DNA of 64,000 bases from Hyphomicrobiales bacterium (GTDB lineage Bacteria; Pseudomonadota; Alphaproteobacteria; Rhizobiales; Rhizobiaceae): the NCBI GenBank assembly GCA_900466875.1, contig UBNQ01000011.1, positions 21,399 to 85,398 of the forward strand, read 5' to 3'. Position numbers and translations under genes: made by a program. A model generated the notes under the pieces. The model was not told the DNA's origin, searched no databases, and saw only the letters and a list, made by a program, of their open reading frames with translations. Below are positions 17,747 through 25,553 of this stretch, piece after piece; positions within the stretch are counted from its first letter, which is position 1; each line of letters starts with the position of its first letter.

Positions 17747-18871
17747 TTGACTATGCATGCGCTGCTGCGGCAGAAGAGTTTTGTTGCGCCCAGACAGGAT
17801 GTCGTTGGCCTGATCCAGCGGCTGGCCGACAATCTCGTTGCCATAGAGGACAAGACGGGCGAATTCCTGCTGCGTCTGGAAGACGGACGGGTGATCGACA
17901 CCAAGGGCTGGGCCGGCTGGGAATGGACCCACGGCATCGGACTCTACGGTCTCTTCAATTACTGGCAGCAGACCGGCGACCAAAAGGCGCTCGACATTAT
18001 CACGTCTTGGTTCGATGCTCGTCTTGCCGAAGGCACTCCGACCAAGAACGTCAACACCGTCTGCCCGTTCCTGACGCTTGCATGCCTTTATGAGCTCAAT
18101 CCCAATCCCGCCTGGAAGCCCTATCTGGAAACCTGGGCGGAATGGGTGATGCACGAAATGCCGCGCACGAGCGAAGGCGGCATCCAGCACATCGTCTACA
18201 ACAACGTCAATCATCAGCAGATGTGGGATGACACGCTGATGATGAGCGTCATGCCGCTCGCCAAGATCGGCCTGCTGCTCAACAAGCCGGAATATGTGGA
18301 AGAGGCGAAATACCAGTTCCTCATCCACACCCAGTATCTGGCCGACCGGAAGACCGGCCTGTGGTTCCATGGCTGGACCTTCGAGGACAAGCACAATTTT
18401 GCAGAGGCGCTGTGGGCGCGTGGCAATTCGTGGATCACGATTGCCATTCCGGAATTTCTCGACCTGCTCGACCTGCCGGAAGGCGATGCCTTCCGCCGTC
18501 ACCTGATTTCGACGCTGAAGCGCCAGGCGGAAACGCTGGCAGAGCATCAGTCGTCCTCCGGGCTCTGGCACACGCTGATCAATGACCCGCAGAGCTATGT
18601 GGAATCCTCGGCGGCTGCCGGCTTCGGCTACGGGCTGATGAAGGCCGTGCGCAAGCGCTATCTCGGGCCGGAATACCTGGCCGTTGCGGAGCGTGCCGTG
18701 CAGGGCGTGATCGGCCATATCGATGCGGCCGGCGAGTTGCAGAACACGTCCTTCGGCACGGCCATGGGGGCCGATCTCGATTATTACCGCCAGATCAAGC
18801 TGACGGCGATGCCCTATGGACAGGCGATGGCGATCCTCTGCCTGTCGGAATATTTGCGTTCCTACATTTAA
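17747..18871 (+). CDS. GH105 unsaturated rhamnogalacturonyl/galacturonyl hydrolase
   Basis: The enzyme removes the unsaturated uronic acid left at the non-reducing end of pectin fragments by lyases. The 374 residues carry GH105 landmarks: GWEWTHGIGLYGLFNYW, NNVNHQQMWDDTLMMSVMPLAKIG with the expected catalytic aspartate, FHGWTFEDKHNFAEALWARGNSW, and SGLWHTLINDPQSYVESSAAAGFGYGLMKA. There is no signal peptide, so it acts on imported oligosaccharides. It is the first gene of an operon with a GH4 enzyme and an ABC importer. Specificity for rhamnogalacturonan versus galacturonan fragments cannot be read from the sequence. Confidence 0.88.
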   Translation: MTMHALLRQKSFVAPRQDVVGLIQRLADNLVAIEDKTGEFLLRLEDGRVIDTKGWAGWEWTHGIGLYGLFNYWQQTGDQKALDIITSWFDARLAEGTPTKNVNTVCPFLTLACLYELNPNPAWKPYLETWAEWVMHEMPRTSEGGIQHIVYNNVNHQQMWDDTLMMSVMPLAKIGLLLNKPEYVEEAKYQFLIHTQYLADRKTGLWFHGWTFEDKHNFAEALWARGNSWITIAIPEFLDLLDLPEGDAFRRHLISTLKRQAETLAEHQSSSGLWHTLINDPQSYVESSAAAGFGYGLMKAVRKRYLGPEYLAVAERAVQGVIGHIDAAGELQNTSFGTAMGADLDYYRQIKLTAMPYGQAMAILCLSEYLRSYI

Positions 18872-18913
18872 CGATCCTCCCGGGTTATCCGGGTTTTCAT
18901 GACCTTGTGATGC

Positions 18914-18933
18914 GTCCGGCGCTTGCGCCGGAC
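18914..18933 (+). other. Intergenic stem-loop between the GH105 and GH4 genes
   Basis: GTCCGGCGC (18914-18922) and GCGCCGGAC (18925-18933) form a perfect 9-bp stem with a minimal TT loop. No T run follows, so it is more likely an mRNA processing or stability element than a terminator. A strong AGGAGGAGGAAAG site then precedes the GH4 ATG. Confidence 0.5.
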
Positions 18934-18966
18934 CGGTGTACGCTGCCCTTTTAGGAGGAGGAAAGC

Positions 18967-20361
18967 ATGCCTTCGCACTCTGTTTCCGAAATCACCTTAG
19001 CTTATATCGGCGGCGGCTCTCTGAACTGGGCCCAAGTGCTGATGGCCGATATGGTGCATGACCGCAGCCTGGCGGGTGAAATCCGACTGTTCGATCTCAA
19101 TCTCGAAGCCGCACAGCGGAATGCGGCGATCGGCAATCGCCTGTCGCAAGCCCATGGGCTTTCAATTCGCTACACTGCCAGCGAAACCATCGCCTCGGCC
19201 CTCAAGGGCGTGGACTTTGTCATCGTTTCGATCCTGCCGGGTTCGTTCGACGACATGGCCAAGGATATCGAACTGCCTGAGGCAGAGGGCATTCTCCAGT
19301 CCGTGGGCGATACGGTGGGCCCTGGGGGGCTGGTGCGCGCCATGCGGGCGATCCCGGCCATGGCGGAGATCGCCGAAGCAATCCGCACTTATGCGCCCAA
19401 GGCTTTTGTCTGCAATCTCACCAACCCGATGTCGGTGCTGACCGGCGCGCTTTACGCGGCTTTCCCAGATATCAGGGCCTGGGGCGAATGCCACGAGGTC
19501 ACCAAACTGCGCCACATCATCGCCTGGCTCGCCAATCGGGCGGAAGGCTCGATCCGCTACGGTTTTCGCGATGTGCAGGTCAATGTACTTGGCATCAACC
19601 ACTTTACCTGGGTCGACCGCGCCTTCGTGGGCGGCCGCGACTGGCTGCCGGACTATCTCAGCTTCGCGGCGGAAAATCGCGAAAAGGGCTGGCGGGCGGT
19701 GCCGCTCGATCCGGCCGATGAATTCCAGCGCTATTTCGAGGACATCAACAGGGTCAAGTTCGATCTTGCGTCGCGCTTCGGCATTGCCGCTGCGGCGGGA
19801 GACCGGCATCTTGCCGAATTCCTGCCTTCAAGCTGGTATCTGAGCCGTTCGGCCGAATGGGGTTTCGGTCTCACGCCGGTGGACTGGCGCCGCCGCGACC
19901 AGGCCAAGCGGCGGGAGGATGCACGCGCCGCCGAAGCCGCCAACGGAGTTCCATCGCTGCGGGCCGTATCGGAAGAGGCCCTGGTTGGGCAGATCCGCGC
20001 GCTGACCCGCGGCGAGACGCTGATCGTCAATGCCAACATGCCCAATACCGGACAGATGGAAGGTTTGGCGCCGGGAACCGTCGTCGAGACCAATGTCCTG
20101 TTTTCCGGTCACGGGGTGCGCCCGGTCCATGCCGGCCGGTTGCCGGCCGCGGTCGAGGCCCTGGTGAAACCGCATGCCGAGCGCCAGAACGCCGTGTTGA
20201 AAGCGGTGCTTGCCGGCGATGGCGTAACGCTCGAAGGCCTGTTCCTTTCCGACCCGCTGGTCACGCCACTGGGTCAGGACCGCGCCGCAAAACTGTTCCG
20301 AACCATGGTTGCCGCGACTGCCGCACGCCTGCCGGAAAACTTGAGGAGGCTTTCTGCATGA
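18967..20361 (+). CDS. GH4 alpha-galacturonidase-type glycoside hydrolase
   Basis: GH4 enzymes hydrolyse glycosides by an NAD+- and Mn2+-dependent redox mechanism in the cytoplasm. The 464 residues begin with a Rossmann segment (ITLAYIGGGSLNWAQVLMADM) and include NLTNPMSVLTGALY, GECHEVTKLRH and VLGINHFTWVDRA, which supply the metal-binding cysteine and histidine. The CHEV active-site motif is the one associated with GH4 alpha-galacturonidases such as B. subtilis LplD, unlike the motifs of phospho-glucosidases or alpha-galactosidases. That fits the GH105 gene and pectin importer around it. Its stop overlaps the first permease start (ATGA). Confidence 0.85.
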   Translation: MPSHSVSEITLAYIGGGSLNWAQVLMADMVHDRSLAGEIRLFDLNLEAAQRNAAIGNRLSQAHGLSIRYTASETIASALKGVDFVIVSILPGSFDDMAKDIELPEAEGILQSVGDTVGPGGLVRAMRAIPAMAEIAEAIRTYAPKAFVCNLTNPMSVLTGALYAAFPDIRAWGECHEVTKLRHIIAWLANRAEGSIRYGFRDVQVNVLGINHFTWVDRAFVGGRDWLPDYLSFAAENREKGWRAVPLDPADEFQRYFEDINRVKFDLASRFGIAAAAGDRHLAEFLPSSWYLSRSAEWGFGLTPVDWRRRDQAKRREDARAAEAANGVPSLRAVSEEALVGQIRALTRGETLIVNANMPNTGQMEGLAPGTVVETNVLFSGHGVRPVHAGRLPAAVEALVKPHAERQNAVLKAVLAGDGVTLEGLFLSDPLVTPLGQDRAAKLFRTMVAATAARLPENLRRLSA

Positions 20362-21242
20362 GTGGCGACAGTCGACTTCTCGGCTTCTGGTATGTTCTGC
20401 CGTACCTGATCGGCCTCCTGGTTTTCACGGCCATCCCGTTTCTCGGATCGCTCTACCTGTCGTTCACCGATTACCGGCTGATGCAGGGCATGGATTTTGT
20501 CGGACTGCAAAACTACACCGACATTCTGACCAGCGACCGCACGTTCACACGCTCATTCAAGGTGACGATGCTTTTTGTGGCGCTGACCGTGCCGTTGAAA
20601 CTGGCGTTCGCGCTTTTTATCGCCAGCATCCTCAACGCCAAGCTCAAGGGCATCGGCTTTTTTCGCACCGCCTATTACGTGCCTTCCATCCTGGGCGGCT
20701 CGATCGCTGTCGCGGTTTTGTGGCGCTACATGTTTGCCGATGTCGGCATGGTCAACATGATTTTGACCGGGCTCGGTTTCAAAGCCATCAACTGGTTCGG
20801 CAATCCCGGTACGGCGCTGTTCACCATCACGATCCTGCGCCTGTGGCAGTTCGGCTCCGCCATGGTGATCTTCCTGGCCGCGCTTCAGTCGATCGACAAG
20901 TCGCTTTACGAGGCGGCGGCCATCGATGGTGCAAAACCGTGGAGGGCATTCTTCGCCGTGACCCTGCCGCTTCTGACGCCCGTGATCTTCTTCAATCTGA
21001 TCATGCAGATGGTTCAGGCCTTCCAGGAGTTCAACGGACCTTATGTCATCACCGGCGGCGGCCCTCTGAAATCCACCTATCTGCTGCCGCTGTACATCTA
21101 TGAAATGGCCTTCAAGAAATTCGACATGGGTTATGCCTCCGCCATCGCCTGGGTGCTGTTCGCAGTCATCATGGTGCTGACGCTGCTCGCCTTCTGGTCG
21201 TCGAAATACTGGGTCTATTACGCCGGCGACAAGAGGAGCTGA
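20358..21242 (+). CDS. Pectin-oligosaccharide ABC importer, permease 1 (MalF type)
   Basis: This 294-residue inner-membrane permease has six hydrophobic segments and the MalF-type EAA loop (SLYEAAAIDGAKPWRAFFAVTLPLLTP) that contacts the ATPase. It overlaps the GH4 stop by four bases, with GAGGAGG as ribosome binding site inside the GH4 gene. The C-terminal half is nearly identical to the permease at 49380-50261 (QAFQEFNGPYVITGGGPLK, WVYYAGDKRS), showing that the two importers are paralogues. The substrate is inferred from the GH105 and GH4 neighbours. Confidence 0.9.
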   Translation: MSGDSRLLGFWYVLPYLIGLLVFTAIPFLGSLYLSFTDYRLMQGMDFVGLQNYTDILTSDRTFTRSFKVTMLFVALTVPLKLAFALFIASILNAKLKGIGFFRTAYYVPSILGGSIAVAVLWRYMFADVGMVNMILTGLGFKAINWFGNPGTALFTITILRLWQFGSAMVIFLAALQSIDKSLYEAAAIDGAKPWRAFFAVTLPLLTPVIFFNLIMQMVQAFQEFNGPYVITGGGPLKSTYLLPLYIYEMAFKKFDMGYASAIAWVLFAVIMVLTLLAFWSSKYWVYYAGDKRS

Positions 21243-21244
21243 CC

Positions 21245-22153
21245 ATGAGTGACAGTATCATTCACTCCGACGACAAGGCCTTCGAAGAGGCCCAAAAGTA
21301 TCTCGCTGTGCAAAAGCGCCGGCAAAACATCACGCTTGCTATCCGCTACACCATCCTGACGGTCGTTGGCCTCATCATGCTGTATCCGCTGTTCTGGCTG
21401 ATTGGCGCGAGTTTCATGACCAATGAGGAAATTTTCGGCAGCGCCGGTTTCATGCCAGCCAACCCGGTCATGGACGGTTATATCGAAGGCTGGCAGACCT
21501 CGACGCCCTACACATTCGGCCGCTTCTTCTGGAACACGTTCCTGATCATTGCGCCGAAGACGATCTGCACGGTGATTTCCTGCACGGTGGTCGCCTACGG
21601 GTTTGCCCGTTTCGACTTTCCCGGCAAGAAGATCCTGTTTGCCGCAGTGATCGGCACGCTGCTTCTGCCGAACGTGGTTACCCGCATCCCGCAATATATG
21701 CTCTTCAACGAACTTGGCTGGCTCGACAGCTACCTGCCGCTGTGGGTGCCGTCCGCTTTTGCCGGCGATGCCTTCTTCGTCTTCCTGCTGCTGCAGTTCC
21801 TGCGATCAATTCCGCGTGACATGGAAGAAGCGGCCCGCGTGGACGGCGCCACCAGCTTCCAGGCGCTGATCTATGTGGTCGTACCGATGCTGGTGCCGGC
21901 GATGATCTCGGTTGGACTGTTCCAGTTCATGTGGACCATGGACGATTTTCTCGGTCCGTTGATCTACATCTCCTCGGTTGAAAAATTTCCTGTTTCACTG
22001 GCTCTCAAACTGTCGATCGATACCGCTGAATCATTCGAGTGGAACCGTATCCTTGCCATGTCAGTGCTGACGCTTCTGCCGTCGTTGCTGGTGTTCTTCA
22101 TGTCTCAGAAATACTTCGTCGAAGGCATCTCTGCCGGCGGCGTAAAGGGGTAA
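21245..22153 (+). CDS. Pectin-oligosaccharide ABC importer, permease 2 (MalG type)
   Basis: The 302-residue partner permease has a cytoplasmic N-terminus, six membrane segments and the EAA loop DMEEAARVDGATSFQALIYVVVPMLVPA. It starts three bases after permease 1 and is followed five bases later by the ATPase. Segments such as EGWQTSTPYTFGRFFWNTFLI and LLPNVVTRIPQYMLF recur almost unchanged in the permease at 48471-49376, confirming the paralogous importer. Confidence 0.9.
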   Translation: MSDSIIHSDDKAFEEAQKYLAVQKRRQNITLAIRYTILTVVGLIMLYPLFWLIGASFMTNEEIFGSAGFMPANPVMDGYIEGWQTSTPYTFGRFFWNTFLIIAPKTICTVISCTVVAYGFARFDFPGKKILFAAVIGTLLLPNVVTRIPQYMLFNELGWLDSYLPLWVPSAFAGDAFFVFLLLQFLRSIPRDMEEAARVDGATSFQALIYVVVPMLVPAMISVGLFQFMWTMDDFLGPLIYISSVEKFPVSLALKLSIDTAESFEWNRILAMSVLTLLPSLLVFFMSQKYFVEGISAGGVKG

Positions 22154-22157
22154 TCCA

Positions 22158-23273
22158 ATGGCTCAGCTTACTATCCGCAACCTCGAAAAGGTCTATAGCG
22201 GCACCGTGAAGGCACTCCATGGCATCAATCTCGAAGTCAAGGACGGCGAGTTCATGGTCCTGGTCGGCCCTTCCGGCTGCGCCAAGTCGACGACGCTGCG
22301 CATGATCGCCGGGCTGGAAACCGTCTCCGGCGGTCACATCACCATCGGTGAGAAGGTGGTCAACAATCTGCCTCCGGGCGACCGCGGCATCGCAATGGTG
22401 TTCCAGAACTATGCGCTCTATCCGCATATGAAGGTGCGCAAGAACCTCTCCTTCGGGCTCAAGCTGGCCGGTGAAAACAAGGAGGAGATTGCAAGGCGTG
22501 TTGCGGAGGTGGCCGAGGTGCTGGAAATCGAGCCGTTGCTCGACCGCCTGCCCAAGCAGCTTTCCGGCGGACAGGCGCAGCGCGTGGCGCTGGGCCGCGC
22601 GCTGATCAAGAAGCCGGAAGTCTTCCTGTTCGACGAGCCGCTTTCGAACCTCGACGCCAAGCTGCGTGCCTCCATGCGTGTCCGCATCACCGATCTGCAT
22701 CGCCGACTGAAGGAACAGGGGCAGTCATCGACCGTCGTCTACGTGACCCATGACCAGGTGGAGGCCATGACCATGGGCGACCGGATCTGCGTCATGAAGG
22801 ACGGCCATATCATGCAGGTGGACGATCCCGAGACGCTTTATGCCCGTCCAGCCAATGCCTTCGTCGCAGGTTTCATCGGCATGCCGGAAATGAACCTCGT
22901 CAACGCCACGCTTACTCAGGGCGAGAGCGGCCCGGTCGTGACCTTTGGAGATCAGTCGATCCAGTTCGGAAAGGAACTCGCCGGGCGTCTGCAGCCAGGA
23001 ATTGTGGGCGACGTCACTTTCGGCGTGCGGCCGCAGCATTTTCGCCTGGCAGAACCGGGTGAGGATGCTCTGCTGGCCAAGGTCAGCAAGGCGGATTTCC
23101 TTGGTCATGAGGTCGATGTGCATATCACCATCGGGGGCCAGCGCTTTACCGTCGTCCTGCCCGTGGAGGAATTCCGCAAAGCCACCGTCGACGGTGTCAT
23201 TCGCATTCGCCCGGAAGAGGAACGGGTTTTCGTCTTCGACCGCACAAGCGGTCTGAACGTCAGCCTCGCCTGA
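22158..23273 (+). CDS. Pectin-oligosaccharide ABC importer, ATP-binding subunit
   Basis: The 371-residue ATPase is of the MalK/UgpC/MsmX type. Walker A is GPSGCAKSTT, with Ala in place of the more usual Gly before Lys, the signature is LSGGQAQRVALGRAL, and Walker B is [18 protein letters not shown]-terminal regulatory TOBE-type domain (about 240-371) follows. The same unusual GCAKST Walker A occurs in the ATPase at 47354-48469, another sign of common descent. It is cytoplasmic and energises the preceding permeases. Confidence 0.92.
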   Translation: MAQLTIRNLEKVYSGTVKALHGINLEVKDGEFMVLVGPSGCAKSTTLRMIAGLETVSGGHITIGEKVVNNLPPGDRGIAMVFQNYALYPHMKVRKNLSFGLKLAGENKEEIARRVAEVAEVLEIEPLLDRLPKQLSGGQAQRVALGRALIKKPEVFLFDEPLSNLDAKLRASMRVRITDLHRRLKEQGQSSTVVYVTHDQVEAMTMGDRICVMKDGHIMQVDDPETLYARPANAFVAGFIGMPEMNLVNATLTQGESGPVVTFGDQSIQFGKELAGRLQPGIVGDVTFGVRPQHFRLAEPGEDALLAKVSKADFLGHEVDVHITIGGQRFTVVLPVEEFRKATVDGVIRIRPEEERVFVFDRTSGLNVSLA

Positions 23274-23328
23274 GGGCGCAGCTGGCGACTATGTCACCGA
23301 TGCAGGGTTTCAGGAGGAAAAACGCATC

Positions 23329-24588
23329 ATGAGCAAGAAATCGGTATTGAATGTTCTATCTCTAACACTGGCCGCTTCCGTGGTGGCAACGAACTTCGCT
23401 GCGGCGGCTGATCTGCGCATGTCGTGGTGGGGTGGTGATGGCCGCCATGTCGCCACGCAGAAGGCGCTGGAGTATTGCACGGGCAAGACCGGGCACAAGG
23501 TCAAGGCCGAGTTTGCCGGCTTCGAAGGTTATCTCGAAAAGCTGACGACACAGATGGCCGGCAGCACCGAGGCCGACATCATCCAGGTCGACTGGCCTTG
23601 GCTCTTCCAGTTCTCCAAGGACGGTACCGGTTTCGCCGATCTCAAGCAGTTTTCCGGCGAGCTTGACCTGACCCAATGGAACGACAGCCAGCTGGCGCCC
23701 GCCAGCATCAACGGCAAGCTGAACGGCGTGCCCGTTTCGGTTACCGGCGCCACCTTCTATTTCAACGACGAAATCTATAAGAAGGCCGGCATAGAGACGC
23801 CGAAAAGCTGGGATGACCTTGCTGCGGCAGCCAAGAAGCTCAATCCGCAGGGCCTTTATCCGTTCGATACCACCCGCGTCATCCTTATGCTGATGGTCGA
23901 AGCCTTTGCGGCGCAGATTTCCGGCCAGGAATTCGTCAAGCCCGGAACCAACGAACTGGCATGGACGGCGGAAGATATCGCCGGCGCCCTCAAGCATTAC
24001 CAGTGGATGGTCGATAACGGCATCGTGCGCTCGGCCAAGGACGCCGCAGGGGGCGGCAATATCGAGATCTTCGACGATCCGGCCTGGGTGACCGGCAGGA
24101 TCGGGGGCACGTATTTCTGGGATTCGACCTATTCGAAATACAACGATCCGCTAACGGTCGGAAAGCTGGTGCCGGCGGCTCCGCTGCAGATCAAGGGTGC
24201 GAAGTCCGATGGCGTCTACAAGAAGCCGTCGATGGTCTTTTCGATCTCCAGACATTCGAAAGATCCGAAAGCCGCCGCGCAGGTGCTGAATTGCCTTCTG
24301 AACGACAAGGACGCCATCCTGATCCTGGGTGACAGCCGCGGTCTTCCGGCATCGGCTATTGCCAAGTCAACGCTGGAAGCGGCGGGCAAGCTGACCCCCG
24401 AGCGTCTCGACGGCGCAAAGATCGTTGCCGCCGCATCGGGACCGGTCATGTCGCCGCTGATCGAGCACCCGACGGTGCAGGAACTGTTCAAGGATGTCAT
24501 CGAGCAGTTCGCCTATGGCCAGCTGACCGCGGACGAAGCCGGCGAGGAAATCGTCGACGGCCTGACCAAGGCCCTGCGTCGCCTCTGA
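23329..24588 (+). CDS. Pectin-oligosaccharide ABC importer, substrate-binding protein
   Basis: This is a family-1 extracellular solute-binding protein of 419 residues with a Sec signal peptide (about 1-27, ending AAAA). The mature start [23 protein letters not shown] is shared with the binding protein at 46056-47324. GGAGGAAAAA precedes the ATG. It is the last gene of the operon and is followed by a strong terminator. Binding of galacturonide or rhamnogalacturonide oligomers is inferred from the co-encoded hydrolases. Confidence 0.9.
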   Translation: MSKKSVLNVLSLTLAASVVATNFAAAADLRMSWWGGDGRHVATQKALEYCTGKTGHKVKAEFAGFEGYLEKLTTQMAGSTEADIIQVDWPWLFQFSKDGTGFADLKQFSGELDLTQWNDSQLAPASINGKLNGVPVSVTGATFYFNDEIYKKAGIETPKSWDDLAAAAKKLNPQGLYPFDTTRVILMLMVEAFAAQISGQEFVKPGTNELAWTAEDIAGALKHYQWMVDNGIVRSAKDAAGGGNIEIFDDPAWVTGRIGGTYFWDSTYSKYNDPLTVGKLVPAAPLQIKGAKSDGVYKKPSMVFSISRHSKDPKAAAQVLNCLLNDKDAILILGDSRGLPASAIAKSTLEAAGKLTPERLDGAKIVAAASGPVMSPLIEHPTVQELFKDVIEQFAYGQLTADEAGEEIVDGLTKALRRL

Positions 24589-24612
24589 TCGACGCCATGA
24601 TGCCATAACGCG

Positions 24613-24643
24613 ATGGCCCGTGTCGGAAGGCACGGGCCATTTT
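24613..24643 (+). terminator. Rho-independent terminator of the first pectin operon
   Basis: ATGGCCCGTG (24613-24622) pairs with CACGGGCCAT (24631-24640), a 10-bp stem followed by TTTG. It lies 25 bases after the binding-protein stop and also separates it from the convergent IMPase gene. Confidence 0.85.
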
Positions 24644-24722
24644 GCGTTCAGTTCATCCTCGCACCCGCCGCGGTTTCGGACGGGGAATGGCTAGACCAAC
24701 GGCTTGCGCGTTGCCATCGGGT

Positions 24723-25553
24723 TCAGGCGGCTGCGAAAGCTTGTTTTTCCTGCTCCACCAGGAAGGACAGGTCCTTGGCGAGGCCCGGCGCGCAGGCGAC
24801 GACGGGGCCGCCATGGGCGAGAAGCTGTGCAAGCGGCGGAAGTGCCACCACGGCACCGGCCTCGCGGGCGATCAATGCTGCGGCCAGCATGTCCCAGGCG
24901 GACAAATGACGTTCGTAATAGAGGTCGGCCACGCCTTCGGCGACGCGGATCAAGCCGATCGCGGCGGCACCCATGCGGCGGTAATCCATGCCGGTTTCGT
25001 AAATCTGCCGCGAGATGGAGAGATAATCCTCGAAATCGGTTCTGCGGGAATGGCCGAGAATGGCGATGCCACGTGACGGATCGGTCGTCTTTGCCGCCGT
25101 AATCGGCTTGCCTTCGCGCAGGGCGCCTTCGCCGCGGATCGCACTGAAGACGGCGTTCTGGGTGGCATCATAGATGACGCCGACGAGGATTTCGTCACCG
25201 CTGACGAAGGCGATCGAGACGCCCCAGTGGCGAAAACCGCGAATGAAATTGGTCGTGCCGTCGATCGGGTCGACCACCCATGTGCCGCCGGACGAACCGG
25301 ACCGGCTGGCGCCGCCTTCTTCGCCGAGAAAGGCGTCATCAGGAAACTGCTCGAGAAGCGTTTTGCGGATCGTCTGTTCGGCGCGCTTGTCGGCGACCGT
25401 GACAAAATCCTGGAGGCCCTTGTTCTCGACTGCGAGCGTTTCCGGCTGGATGTCGGCGCGGAATTTTGCGGTTTCGGTGCCGACATGACGGGCAACGGCG
25501 ATGGCAGCCTCGGCGCGTTTGCGCAGCGCGGATAGATCGAATGGGGATGGCAT
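24723..25553 (-). CDS. Inositol monophosphatase family protein
   Basis: The 276-residue Mg2+-dependent phosphatase has the family motifs GEEGG (77-81), VVDPIDGTTNF (93-103) and SAWDMLAAALIAREAGA (218-234), which supply the metal-binding Glu and Asp residues. The family hydrolyses inositol-1-phosphate and related sugar phosphates. Its ATG shares its A with the stop of the GDPD-LacI gene (TGATG), so it is translationally coupled in the same operon. With a glycerophosphodiesterase next to it, a substrate derived from glycerophosphoinositol is plausible; a 3'-phosphoadenosine phosphatase or other sugar phosphatase role cannot be excluded. Confidence 0.92.
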   Translation of the reverse strand: MPSPFDLSALRKRAEAAIAVARHVGTETAKFRADIQPETLAVENKGLQDFVTVADKRAEQTIRKTLLEQFPDDAFLGEEGGASRSGSSGGTWVVDPIDGTTNFIRGFRHWGVSIAFVSGDEILVGVIYDATQNAVFSAIRGEGALREGKPITAAKTTDPSRGIAILGHSRRTDFEDYLSISRQIYETGMDYRRMGAAAIGLIRVAEGVADLYYERHLSAWDMLAAALIAREAGAVVALPPLAQLLAHGGPVVACAPGLAKDLSFLVEQEKQAFAAA

